A DNA stretch of 64,000 nucleotides from Acidobacteriaceae bacterium (GTDB taxonomy: Bacteria; Acidobacteriota; Terriglobia; Terriglobales; Acidobacteriaceae). Below the pieces are notes generated by a model that saw nothing but the letters and a program-made list of their open reading frames with translations, did not search any database and had not been told where the DNA came from. Every line of letters begins with the position of its first letter. Position 1 is the stretch's first letter. The stretch is taken from the NCBI GenBank assembly GCA_003139095.1, contig PLHW01000073.1, positions 14,384 to 78,383 on the forward strand. The letters run 5' to 3'. Of the stretch, positions 44,196 to 51,916 are shown one piece after another. A program made the translations under genes and the position numbers.

Positions 44196-45638
44196 GTGCC
44201 CGACGAGCCAACAACCCGCAAGACCATTCTGATCGATCCCGTCACCCGCATCGAGGGCCACGCCAAGATCACGCTGCATCTGGACGCGCACGGGCGCGTC
44301 GCCGACGCGCAACTGCACGTCACGCAATTTCGGGGCTTCGAGAAATTCTGCGAAGGGCGCCCCTTTACGGAGATGCCGTCGCTGATGGCGCGCATCTGCG
44401 GCATCTGCCCTGTAAGCCACCTGATCGCATCGGCCAAGGCGTGCGACGCGCTGATGGCGGTGCGCATTCCGCGGGCGGCCGAAAAACTGCGCCGCATCTT
44501 TGGGCTGGCCCAGGTGCTCCAGTCGCATGCGCTCAGCTTTTTTCATCTTTCGTCGCCCGATTTCATTCTGGGCTTCGACTCCGACCCGGCGCGCCGACAC
44601 ATCTTTGGAGTGGCCGCGGAATCGCCCGAGATTGCGCGGAACGGCATTCGTCTGCGGCAATTCGGCCAGCAGATCATCGAGCGGCTGGGCGGCAAGCGCA
44701 TTCATCCCGCGTGGGTGGTGCCGGGCGGCGTCAGCGAACCGCTCTCGGTGGCCAACCGCGACGCCATTCTCGTTGCGCTGCCGGAGATGCTGACGATCGC
44801 GCAACTCACGCTGGAGTGGTTCAAAGGCGTGACCGAAAACTTTCGCGAGGAGATCACCTCGTTCGGCAATTTTCCCACGCTGTTTCTCGGCATCGTCAAA
44901 GACGACGGGGGCCTGACTTTCTACGATGGCAAAATCCGCATTGTGGACGCGGGCGGCTACGTCGTTGCCACCGGGCTCGATCCCGCGACTTACAACGATT
45001 TTCTCGGCGAGAAAGTTGAGCCCTTTACTTATCTCAAGTCCACCTACTACAAGCCGAAGGGTTATCCCGAGGGCATTTACCGCGTGGGCCCGCTCGCGCG
45101 CTTGAACATCGCCGACCGCTTCGGCACGCGGCGCGCCGACCAGGAGATGGCCGAGTTCCACGAGATCCAGCGCACGGCCGTGCTCAGCTCGTTCCACTAT
45201 CACCACGCGCGGCTCATCGAGATTCTCTATTGCGTCGAGCGCATGCAGCAGTTGCTCGACGATCCCGAAATCCTGTCGAAACATGTGCGCGCCATCGCGC
45301 GGCCGAACAGCGAAGAAGGCGTAGGCGTTGCCGAAGCGCCGCGCGGCACGCTCATCCACCACTACAAAATCGACGATCACGGCTCGATGCGATGGGCCAA
45401 CATGATCATCGCGACCGGCCATAACGGGCTGGCCATGAACCGCAGCATTCTCCAGGTGGCGCGGCACTTTGTGCATGCCGAGCGGCTCGAAGAAGGGATG
45501 CTCAACCGCGTCGAAGCCGTCATCCGCGCCTATGATCCTTGCCTGAGCTGCTCGACCCATGCCGACGGGCGGCTGGCACTTGCCATCCAGCTCGTTGCGC
45601 CGGACGGTGCGGTGATCGACGAACTTCGGCGGAAGTAG
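44196..45638 (+). CDS. hoxH: NAD-linked [NiFe] hydrogenase large subunit HoxH
   Basis: 480 residues from GTG 44196 with AGGAG 4 bp upstream. It has both nickel-ligand motifs: [10 protein letters not shown] (residues 66-75, Cys68 and Cys71) and DPCLSCSTH (447-455, Cys449 and Cys452). After His455 there remain 25 residues ([10 protein letters not shown] onward), the extension cut off by the maturation protease after nickel insertion. The sequence [18 protein letters not shown] opens the protein as in other group 3 enzymes. With HoxEFUY it would couple H2 to NAD(H), direction depending on redox state. Confidence 0.97.
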   Translation: MPDEPTTRKTILIDPVTRIEGHAKITLHLDAHGRVADAQLHVTQFRGFEKFCEGRPFTEMPSLMARICGICPVSHLIASAKACDALMAVRIPRAAEKLRRIFGLAQVLQSHALSFFHLSSPDFILGFDSDPARRHIFGVAAESPEIARNGIRLRQFGQQIIERLGGKRIHPAWVVPGGVSEPLSVANRDAILVALPEMLTIAQLTLEWFKGVTENFREEITSFGNFPTLFLGIVKDDGGLTFYDGKIRIVDAGGYVVATGLDPATYNDFLGEKVEPFTYLKSTYYKPKGYPEGIYRVGPLARLNIADRFGTRRADQEMAEFHEIQRTAVLSSFHYHHARLIEILYCVERMQQLLDDPEILSKHVRAIARPNSEEGVGVAEAPRGTLIHHYKIDDHGSMRWANMIIATGHNGLAMNRSILQVARHFVHAERLEEGMLNRVEAVIRAYDPCLSCSTHADGRLALAIQLVAPDGAVIDELRRK

Positions 45639-45702
45639 GCACACGACTCGTTCCCGCGAACACGAGCGATCGCAACCTAACCCCACTACAATTTATAAAT
45701 CT

Positions 45703-46149
45703 GTGCGCGCATCTCTTATCCTCGGCTATGGCAATCCGCTGCGGTCCGACGACGGGGTCGCATACAAAGCGGCAATTGCGCTCGAATCCGAACTCTCTTC
45801 GGCTGAGGTTTGCGTCGTGGCCGCGCACCAGCTTCTTCCGGAGCACGGCGAACTTGCCTCGCGCGTTGCGCGCGTGCTCTTCCTCGATGCTTCGCACGGG
45901 GGCGTGCCGGGAGAAATTCGCTGCCAAGCGATTCTGCGCGACCCTTATTTTCAGCCGGGGACACTGACGCACGATCTCCATCCTTCGGGCGTACTGGAAC
46001 TTGCCTCGCGCTATTTTCACGCTGAGCCGGAGGCGTGGCTGCTGACGCTGACCGGCGCAAATTTCGAACTGGGAGAAAGCTTTTCGGCGGCCGTTGCGGC
46101 GGCGTGTCCCGAGTACCTCGATCGCATTCGCGCCTGGGCGCGGGGTTGA
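45703..46149 (+). CDS. hoxW: Hydrogenase maturation protease HoxW
   Basis: 148 residues from GTG 45703; no good ribosome site is visible. It has the HyaD/HoxW-family start LILGYGNPLRSDDGVAYKAA with a nickel-sensing Asp, and a second acidic site in VLFLDASHGG. A His-containing segment (THDLHPSGVLELA) follows. It should cleave HoxH after His455. It is 64 bp behind hoxH and ends the hyp-hox gene set before a strong terminator. Confidence 0.9.
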   Translation: MRASLILGYGNPLRSDDGVAYKAAIALESELSSAEVCVVAAHQLLPEHGELASRVARVLFLDASHGGVPGEIRCQAILRDPYFQPGTLTHDLHPSGVLELASRYFHAEPEAWLLTLTGANFELGESFSAAVAAACPEYLDRIRAWARG

Positions 46150-46392
46150 TAGGCCTGCCGAATGGCCGACTCCGAAGCTACATTGCGGCGCGTGCCACCC
46201 GCGGTCGCACTCGAAAGGCCCGTGCCGACCGTTCAGGCCGACCGTCATCGCTGGTCGCGTACAAAATCCGGCCTAAAATCAGCGGCTTATCGTTCTGGCA
46301 CTTTCGTGGAATTCGATTAGCACACGCGGGCCATTTGCAGAAAGTGGACATAGTCCTACATTCCTATTGAGCAGTTCTGGGGGAGGGCTGCC

Positions 46393-46436
46393 CGGGCGTC
46401 CTGGATTCGAAAGAATCCGGACGCCCGTTTAATTTT
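46393..46436 (+). terminator. Rho-independent terminator closing the hox operon
   Basis: CGGGCGTCC (46393-46401), a bulged T, GGATTC, loop GAAA, GAATCC, then GGACGCCCG (46419-46427) form a nearly perfect 15-bp stem, followed by TTTAATTTT. The T tract is on the plus side, so it ends transcription from hoxW. The rest of the 370-bp spacer 46150-46519 shows no gene. Confidence 0.88.
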
Positions 46437-46440
46437 GGGG

Positions 46441-46500
46441 GAGCCGCGAGCTACGAGTTTCGAGCCGCGAGCTTTGAACCACGAGCCACTGGCCTGCGCT
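46441..46500. repeat. GAGCCGCGAGCT-type degenerate tract
   Basis: Units GAGCCGCGAGCTACGAGTTT, CGAGCCGCGAGCTTTGAACC and ACGAGCCACTGG follow the terminator. The class matches that at 23349 and 38240. Confidence 0.65.
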
Positions 46501-46519
46501 CGTGTCTTCGATGGCCGGG

Positions 46520-46981
46520 TCAGCGGCGAAATTTGCCCATCCATTCCGCGTGGGCCAGGACGTGCCCTTGCATGGCGCGCTCCACGTCGCTTTTAGTTGC
46601 GCCGGGCGCGAGGCCGAGAGCGCCATCTAACGCGTACAACTTGAAAAAATAGCGGTGGGATTTGCCGGGCGGCGGGCACGGCCCGTTGTAGCCGACCCTG
46701 CCGAAATCGTTTCGGCCCTGGCGGGTTCCGTCGGGCAATTGTTCTTTCTTCTCAACTCCGCCTGGCAACGCGTGCCCTCTCGCCGGAATATTGAAGACGA
46801 CCCAATGCACCCAGGTTCCGGCGGGGGCATCGGGATCGTCGACAATCAATGCCAACGACTTCGCCGCGGCGGGCGCGTCGCTCCATTCGAGCGCGGGAGA
46901 TCGGTCCTCACCTTTGCAGGTGAATTGCTCGGGGATGTCGGCTCCGTTGGAGAAATCGGAAATTCGTAAGGTAAATGCCAT
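46520..46981 (-). CDS. YbhB/YbcL-family (PEBP, Raf-kinase-inhibitor-like) protein
   Basis: 153 residues from ATG 46981, which has AAGGAG at 6 bp. PEBP motifs: LALIVDDPDAPAGTWVHWVVFNIP (DPDxP and anion-binding His), NDFGRVGYNGPCPPPGKSHRYFFKLYALD. The frame is open upstream; from ATG 47134 it would gain a plausible signal peptide (LQICLLLCMAIASLAVPAKA), which would make it periplasmic like YbcL rather than cytoplasmic like YbhB. The ribosome site favours the short form, but the hydrophobic leader is suggestive. The biological role of bacterial members is poorly known. Confidence 0.87.
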   Translation of the reverse strand: MAFTLRISDFSNGADIPEQFTCKGEDRSPALEWSDAPAAAKSLALIVDDPDAPAGTWVHWVVFNIPARGHALPGGVEKKEQLPDGTRQGRNDFGRVGYNGPCPPPGKSHRYFFKLYALDGALGLAPGATKSDVERAMQGHVLAHAEWMGKFRR

Positions 46982-47145
46982 CGCGGCTCCTTTCGCTGCG
47001 CCAAAGGCTTTCGCTGGCACAGCTAAGCTAGCGATCGCCATGCAAAGCAGCAAACAAATTTGGAGGGAAGAACAGAGGGAACAACGGAGGGACGAAGCAA
47101 CGGGCGAGCGGAAACTGGCCGGGGGACGGCGCATTTGGAGCCTGC

Positions 47146-47958
47146 CTAATTCGTTGAGATCGTAAAATTCACGGTGATGCGGGCCTGGGTTTCGACGGGT
47201 TGACCGTTCTGGAGATACGGTTTGAAGTGCCATTGTTTTACGGCTTCGCGCGCGGCCGCTGCCAGAATGTCGGGCCCGCTTAGAATGCGCAATTCCTGGA
47301 TCGTGCCGTCGCGCGCAATCAGGGCTTGCAGCGTCACCGCGCCCTGCACCTTCATTTGCCGTGCTAGAAGAGGATAGTCCGGGGGCACGCTGACCGTCAC
47401 ATTTTGCGCGGCTTGCGGCGAGACCTGCACTCCGGCGCGCAATGCCGAAGACGCCGTTGCGGGCGGCGCCGTCCCGCTCGCGGCGGCTGCCGAACCCGGC
47501 GCTCCCGAGCCAACGTCTACATGAATTGCGGTGCTGCCCGCCGGAACTTTGACGCTGCGGTTTCCCGCCACCACTTCCACCTGGAGCGGCGGCAGGGCGG
47601 CCCGTTCTGTGGTCGCTGTGAAGGGAACATCTGGCGCAGCGTTATTCACGGGCTTTCGCTCCACCACCACGGGAGCGTGCGGGGTCGGCACTTCCGCCGC
47701 CACCGCCTTGGCTTTTCGGAGCGCGGCGGCCTCGGCCGTCTCGGCGCGGGGCGGAAACCAGAAATCCCAGTCCCGGGCAATTACGGCCACCAGCGCCACC
47801 AGCAGAATTCCGAGCGCCAGTAACATCCGCTTGCGCTGCGTCTCCGGGTCCGCCATTGGCGGCATCGGTTCCGGAACGGGAATCGGGTGGTTCACGCGCT
47901 CTAAGGGCGCTTCGAATTGGCTGTTGTCGTGAAGAATGGGCACAGGTGCTTTCCCCAT
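47146..47958 (-). CDS. tonB: Energy transducer TonB
   Basis: 270 residues from ATG 47958. A short cytoplasmic N-terminus, one membrane helix at about 45-62 (MLLALGILLVALVAVIARDW), a Pro/Ala-rich periplasmic spacer, and a C-terminal TonB domain (PPDYPLLARQMKVQGAVTLQA, GTIQELRILSG, AAREAVKQWHFKPYLQNGQPVETQARITVNF). It should energise outer-membrane TonB-dependent transporters with ExbBD, which are not encoded here. It is divergent from the first crp gene and shares a spacer containing two CRP-type palindromes. Confidence 0.88.
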   Translation of the reverse strand: MGKAPVPILHDNSQFEAPLERVNHPIPVPEPMPPMADPETQRKRMLLALGILLVALVAVIARDWDFWFPPRAETAEAAALRKAKAVAAEVPTPHAPVVVERKPVNNAAPDVPFTATTERAALPPLQVEVVAGNRSVKVPAGSTAIHVDVGSGAPGSAAAASGTAPPATASSALRAGVQVSPQAAQNVTVSVPPDYPLLARQMKVQGAVTLQALIARDGTIQELRILSGPDILAAAAREAVKQWHFKPYLQNGQPVETQARITVNFTISTN

Positions 47959-48065
47959 AAACCTGGTTTGGTTCAAAAAACCGACAGCTAAGTATGCCCG
48001 GAAAACCGCGCATACGCCAGTAAATACGCGGGTTCCGTATCCCCCGAAAGCGCCATAAGACAGCC

Positions 48066-48081
48066 TGTGATTGGCATCACA
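48066..48081. promoter_or_regulatory. CRP-type palindrome between tonB and crp
   Basis: TGTGATTGGCATCACA, a perfect palindrome (TGTGAT-TGGC-ATCACA) equal to the classical CRP consensus TGTGA-N6-TCACA. It is about 115 bp from the tonB start and 133 bp from the crp start, so it may serve either gene. Confidence 0.7.
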
Positions 48082-48084
48082 ACT

Positions 48085-48099
48085 ACTTGTGCCACAAGT
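48085..48099. promoter_or_regulatory. Second palindrome in the tonB-crp spacer
   Basis: ACTTGTG-C-CACAAGT is a perfect 15-bp palindrome. A related one (TGCCACA-ACCGG-TGTGGCA, 48961-48979) lies before the second crp gene. The binding protein is unknown. Confidence 0.45.
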
Positions 48100-48136
48100 C
48101 ACCGCCGCAAGTTAGGCCGGGCCGCACACTGATTGC

Positions 48137-48150
48137 GTGATACTCGTCAC
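48137..48150. promoter_or_regulatory. CRP/FNR-type site GTGA-N6-TCAC before the first crp gene
   Basis: GTGATACTCGTCAC, followed by A, centred about 63 bp before ATG 48207. Probably autoregulatory. Confidence 0.65.
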
Positions 48151-48206
48151 AGGGAGTGCGGACCGCGAACACGCTACTTCCCAACGAGGTCACAAAGGGG
48201 TGTGAG

Positions 48207-48929
48207 ATGCTCTCACCATACGGACTAGACATTATCGAAAGTTGTCTTACCTGCAAAATGCGCGCTGAACGGCTGTTCTGCGATCTACCGACGGCGGCGC
48301 TGCAATCGTTCGAGAGCATCAAATACGCCACTGCCTACCCCAAGGGCGCGGTTCTCTTCGTCGAAGGCCAGGCCCCGCGCGGCATTTTCGTCCTGTGTAA
48401 AGGGCGCGTGAAACTTTCGATCTGTGCGAGCGACGGCAAAACTCTCATCCTCAAAATCGCCGAACCGGGCGAAGTTCTCGGGCTGAGCGCCGCGGTCTCC
48501 GGCAAGGCCTACGAATTGACCGCTGAAACCATCGATCCCTGCCAGGTCAACTTCGTCAAGCGCGATGATTTTCTCCGCTTTCTAAAGGAGCATAGCGACG
48601 CCTGCTTCAAGGTCGCCGAGCAGCTCAGCGAGAAATACAACGTCGCGTGCCATGAAGTCCGGTCGCTCGGCTTATCTCATTCGGCCGCCGAAAAACTCGC
48701 GAAGCTGCTGATCGAATGGAGTTCGCGCAACGGCGAGTCGCAGAAGCAGGAGCCACGCTTGAAACTGGCGCTGACGCACGAAGAGATCGCGCAGATGATC
48801 GGCACGTCGCGCGAGACGGTGACGCGCCTCTTCGCCGATCTCAAAAAGCGACAGATTCTCCAGACCAAAGGCTCGACGCTCGTCATCCGCAACAAGGCTG
48901 CGCTGCGCTCGCTCGCCACCACCGGCTAG
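48207..48929 (+). CDS. Crp/Fnr-family transcriptional regulator with N-terminal Cys cluster
   Basis: 240 residues from ATG 48207 (AAGGGG 7 bp before). Cys13, Cys16 and Cys25 (ESCLTCKMRAERLFCDLP) form an FNR-like N-terminal cluster; further Cys occur in FVLCKGRVKLSICASDG, so an iron-sulfur cofactor is possible. The cyclic-nucleotide-fold beta-barrel (YPKGAVLFVEGQAPRGIFVL) is followed by the dimer helix and a winged helix with LTHEEIAQMIGTSRETVTRLF. The recognition helix RETVTR matches the CRP type (Arg-Glu-x3-Arg), predicting GTGA half-sites. Such palindromes precede this gene, its truncated paralogue, hypC, hypD, nuoB and the cytochrome operon. Confidence 0.93.
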   Translation: MLSPYGLDIIESCLTCKMRAERLFCDLPTAALQSFESIKYATAYPKGAVLFVEGQAPRGIFVLCKGRVKLSICASDGKTLILKIAEPGEVLGLSAAVSGKAYELTAETIDPCQVNFVKRDDFLRFLKEHSDACFKVAEQLSEKYNVACHEVRSLGLSHSAAEKLAKLLIEWSSRNGESQKQEPRLKLALTHEEIAQMIGTSRETVTRLFADLKKRQILQTKGSTLVIRNKAALRSLATTG

Positions 48930-48960
48930 GAGCGGCGAGAGCCGATTCCGGAAGCTAACC

Positions 48961-49009
48961 TGCCACAACCGGTGTGGCAAGGGTCACCATTTTGGGTGAC
49001 TCGAATCAC
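48961..49009. promoter_or_regulatory. Palindrome pair before the second crp gene
   Basis: TGCCACA-ACCGG-TGTGGCA (48961-48979) is followed by GTGACTCGAATCAC (48996-49009), the CRP/FNR-type site, centred about 56 bp before ATG 49059. A further stem GTCACC/GGTGAC (48983-49000) overlaps the latter. Confidence 0.65.
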
Positions 49010-49058
49010 TGTTTATCCTCCCCGCTTGCGCGTATCAACATTCAGGAGTGAATTTTAT

Positions 49059-49550
49059 ATGTCGCAGAGCTGCCTTGACTGTCCGCAGCGTCCGGATCGT
49101 GTTTTCTGTGATTTGGCGCCGGATGCGCTCCAGGAATTCGACGGCATCAAATCTCTCCATGTCCATCCGCGGGGCACCATCCTGTTCCGGGAGGGCCAGC
49201 CGGCGCGCGGGGTATTTTTGCTCTGCGAGGGGCGGGTGCGGCTCACGGTGTGCTCCGAGAGCGGTCGGCGCATGACTTTGCGCGTGGCCTCGGCGGGCGA
49301 AGTCCTCGGCTTGAGCGCCACCCTGGCCGGCGGATGTTACGAAGTGACGGCCGAGGTTTTGGAGCCGTTGCAAGCCGCGGAAGTGCGGCGCCGCGACCTG
49401 CTGAGTTTTCTCCGCGAGCATGGCGAAACCTGCATGCACGTTGTGCATCTGTTGAGCGAAGACTTGCACATGGCCTATGATCGGGTTCGCACGGTCGGCC
49501 TGGTGCGCACGCGGCATAGTCATCCGCACGGCCCGGTTCTGACTCACTGA
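49059..49550 (+). CDS. Crp/Fnr-like sensor protein lacking the DNA-binding domain
   Basis: 163 residues from ATG 49059 (AGGAG 10 bp before). It is a clear paralogue of the preceding regulator: Cys5, Cys8 and Cys17 (SCLDCPQRPDRVFCDL), HPRGTILFREGQPARGVFLLCEGRVRLTVC, GEVLGLSATLAGGCYEVTAEV and the dimer helix up to RVRTVGL. It then ends in RTRHSHPHGPVLTH where the paralogue continues into the winged helix. No helix-turn-helix remnant is visible in the next 300 bp in any frame I read. It may dimerise with the full-length protein or act as a stand-alone redox or ligand sensor; a recent truncation is the alternative. Confidence 0.88.
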   Translation: MSQSCLDCPQRPDRVFCDLAPDALQEFDGIKSLHVHPRGTILFREGQPARGVFLLCEGRVRLTVCSESGRRMTLRVASAGEVLGLSATLAGGCYEVTAEVLEPLQAAEVRRRDLLSFLREHGETCMHVVHLLSEDLHMAYDRVRTVGLVRTRHSHPHGPVLTH

Positions 49551-49591
49551 GGCTTGGGGAAAGTGATTGCCGGGTGCTAGCCGAAGGCCTG

Positions 49592-49630
49592 CCGAGCTTG
49601 GCTCGGCTTAGACAAGGCGGAGCTTTGTCC
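49592..49630 (+). repeat. Double-hairpin element, copy 1
   Basis: GCCGAG-CTTGG-CTCGGC (49592-49608) is followed by GACAAGGC-GGA-GCTTTGTC (49612-49630, one G-T pair). A second copy with compensating changes lies at 49688-49724. The 320-bp spacer 49551-49870 holds these and the palindrome at 49762. Confidence 0.6.
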
Positions 49631-49687
49631 CGAGACGCCCACTAATTCACTAATCCCAAAAGTGACTTCCAGAGATACCGAAAAACC

Positions 49688-49737
49688 AGCCGAGTTTCGC
49701 TCGGCTTGGAGGGGGCGGAGCCCCATTTCCACATGGG
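49688..49737 (+). repeat. Double-hairpin element, copy 2
   Basis: AGCCGAG-TTTCG-CTCGGCT (49688-49706), then GGGGC-GGA-GCCCC (49712-49724), and CCCAT-N6-ATGGG (49722-49737), which overlaps the second stem. The GGA loop and the GCCGAG stem are shared with copy 1 while the second stem differs on both sides. Confidence 0.6.
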
Positions 49738-49761
49738 TGCGACCCCCGGCACCTCCTTTAT

Positions 49762-49775
49762 GTGACCCGAGTCAC
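49762..49775. promoter_or_regulatory. CRP/FNR-type site GTGA-N6-TCAC before the multiheme cytochrome operon
   Basis: GTGACCCGAGTCAC, palindromic as GTGAC-CCGA-GTCAC, preceded by T. It is centred about 102 bp before ATG 49871. Confidence 0.65.
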
Positions 49776-49870
49776 GTCCGGAGGTGCGCTGACTCACTGC
49801 CCCTTGGTGCATTCACCCCGCAAGATGATGTGTTATTCAACACCACAGTTCATAAACGGGGAGGTACGGC

Positions 49871-51916
49871 ATGGCAGGATGGGCAGGCAACAGGGCCGTC
49901 AGGAGGCTCGCCTGGGCCGCTCTGTTCCTATTTCTGGCCACTGCGGGCGCTGCCCCTGCCGCCGACGTCTCCAACGACGACTGCCTCGCCTGCCACGGCG
50001 ATAAGTCCCTTACTACCACCAAGGGCGGCAAAACCGTCTCCCGCTTCGTCGATGCCAAGAAGTTCAAGTCTTCCGTCCATGGCCCGCTCTCCTGCACCAA
50101 CTGCCATGCCGATCTGGAGGGCAAGGAGCTTCCCCACAATGCCCCCCTGGCCCGGGTTGAGTGTGGAACCTGCCACACCGAAGAGTACAAGCAGCACTCT
50201 AACTCATTGCACGGCAAGGCGATCGCCCGCGGCGACACGCTGGCACCTCACTGCGTGGACTGCCACGGCAATCACGATATCGTTCCAGTCAAGGATAAGA
50301 ACTCGGCTGTCGCCCCTCTGCGCATCCCCTTCGTTTGCGGCCGCTGCCACCGCGAAGGCACGCCGGTGCAGATGAACCGGAACATCGACCAGCACAATAT
50401 TCTGGAAAACTACTCGGAGAGCATCCACGGCGAGGCAGTGCTCAAGAAGGGCCTGATCGTGGCCGCGACCTGCGCCTCCTGCCATACACCGCACAACATC
50501 CTGCCGCATACCGACCCCAACTCGTCGATTAACCGGCGCAACATCGCGGCCACCTGCACCAAGTGCCACGCCCAGATCCAGGAAGTCCATCGCAAGACGA
50601 TCCGCGGCGAACTCTGGCAGAAAGAGGCCAACACCCTCCCTGCCTGCATCGATTGCCATCAGCCCCACAAGGTACGCAACGTGTTTTACACGCAGGGTAT
50701 GGCCGATGCCGATTGCATGCGCTGTCATGCTAACCAGAGCTTGAAGGCCGCGGACGGGCGCGCAATGTTTGTGCAGGCTGCCGACGTCGCCGGCTCGCGC
50801 CACGCCAAAGTGGCTTGTAGCCAGTGCCACTCGGAGGTCAACGCCTCGCGCGTGCGCCCCTGCGAAACCATCACGCATCCGGTCGAGTGCAGCAAGTGCC
50901 ATGAAGAGGTCGGACAGCTCTACCAGCGCAGCCGCCACGGCCAGTTGCAGGCTTCCGGCGACCACAATGCTCCCAACTGCAAGGACTGCCACGGGAGTCA
51001 TCATGTCCTCGGCAAGCACGATCCCGAGTCCGTCAGCTTCCCCACGAATGTGCCGACGCTTTGCGGCGGCTGCCATCGCGAGGGGCAGAAGGCTGCGGTG
51101 CGCTACACCGGCCGCCAGCACGAAATTATTCAGCACTACACGGAAAGCATCCACGGCCAGGGGCTGAACAAGAGCGGGTTGACCGTGACAGCGACTTGCA
51201 CCAGTTGCCATACCGCACACTTAATTCTGCCGCGCACCGATCCCGATTCCAGCGTGAACCCGAAGAACGTGCCCGCCACGTGTGGGGCCTGTCATCACGG
51301 AATTCAGGAGCAGTTCATCCAGAGCGTCCACTCCGCCTCGGTCACCAAGACTGACAAGCCTCTGCCCGTTTGTAGCGATTGCCACACGGCTCATTCGATT
51401 CGCCGCACCGACGAGGCCGGATTCAAGCTCGACATCATGAACACCTGCGGGCGCTGCCACGGCGAGATTGCGAAAACTTATTTCGAGACCTATCACGGCA
51501 AGGTTTCGCGGCTTGGATATACCAACACTGCCAAGTGTTACGACTGCCACGGCTCGCATGACATTCTGCCGGTGACCGATCCGCGCTCGCACCTGAGCCG
51601 CGCCAACGTGGTGGCGACTTGCCAGAAGTGCCACTCGAACGCCACGCGGCGATTTGCCGGCTATCTGACCCATGCCACGCACCACGACCCGAAGAAATAT
51701 CCATTTTTGTTCTGGACGTTTTGGGGAATGACCGCGCTGCTACTTTCCACATTCGTTTTTGGAGGGATTCACACTTTGCTGTGGCTGCCGAAAGCTCTTG
51801 AAATGCGCCGTGAACTACGCGCCGAAGAAGCCGCTGCCCACGCCGCTGGTTCGCCGGCGGCCTCGGACGGCAACTCACCCGACGGCGTCAGCAAGGATGG
51901 AAACCATGGCAACTGA
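49871..51916 (+). CDS. Multiheme c-type cytochrome with 19 CxxCH motifs
   Basis: 681 residues. A signal peptide (VRRLAWAALFLFLATAGAAPAAD) precedes 19 CxxCH heme sites, from DDCLACHGD near residue 38 to TCQKCHSN near 590. The sites come in repeated blocks such as YSESIHGEAVLKKGLIVAAT-CASCH-TPHNILPHTDPNSSINRRN-CTKCH, each about 60-100 residues, so the protein grew by internal duplication. A membrane helix near 605-630 (FWTFWGMTALLLSTFVFGGIHTLL) anchors the C-terminus. It probably carries electrons across the periplasm between a membrane cytochrome b and a partner. The next gene, a cytochrome b, overlaps by 11 bp. Confidence 0.93.
   Translation: MAGWAGNRAVRRLAWAALFLFLATAGAAPAADVSNDDCLACHGDKSLTTTKGGKTVSRFVDAKKFKSSVHGPLSCTNCHADLEGKELPHNAPLARVECGTCHTEEYKQHSNSLHGKAIARGDTLAPHCVDCHGNHDIVPVKDKNSAVAPLRIPFVCGRCHREGTPVQMNRNIDQHNILENYSESIHGEAVLKKGLIVAATCASCHTPHNILPHTDPNSSINRRNIAATCTKCHAQIQEVHRKTIRGELWQKEANTLPACIDCHQPHKVRNVFYTQGMADADCMRCHANQSLKAADGRAMFVQAADVAGSRHAKVACSQCHSEVNASRVRPCETITHPVECSKCHEEVGQLYQRSRHGQLQASGDHNAPNCKDCHGSHHVLGKHDPESVSFPTNVPTLCGGCHREGQKAAVRYTGRQHEIIQHYTESIHGQGLNKSGLTVTATCTSCHTAHLILPRTDPDSSVNPKNVPATCGACHHGIQEQFIQSVHSASVTKTDKPLPVCSDCHTAHSIRRTDEAGFKLDIMNTCGRCHGEIAKTYFETYHGKVSRLGYTNTAKCYDCHGSHDILPVTDPRSHLSRANVVATCQKCHSNATRRFAGYLTHATHHDPKKYPFLFWTFWGMTALLLSTFVFGGIHTLLWLPKALEMRRELRAEEAAAHAAGSPAASDGNSPDGVSKDGNHGN

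Noticed and set aside
44037-45686. 549-codon frame antisense to hoxH
   Set aside because: Same kind of shadow; hoxH on the plus strand is unambiguous.
49551-49870. Possible remnant of the missing winged helix of the second Crp/Fnr protein
   Set aside because: No helix-turn-helix-like translation in any frame; the region is made of hairpins and a palindrome.
49662-50375. 237-codon plus-strand frame before and inside the 19-heme cytochrome
   Set aside because: Low-complexity Pro/Ser/Arg translation; its second half is the shifted frame of the cytochrome signal and heme region, and its first half runs through the hairpin elements.
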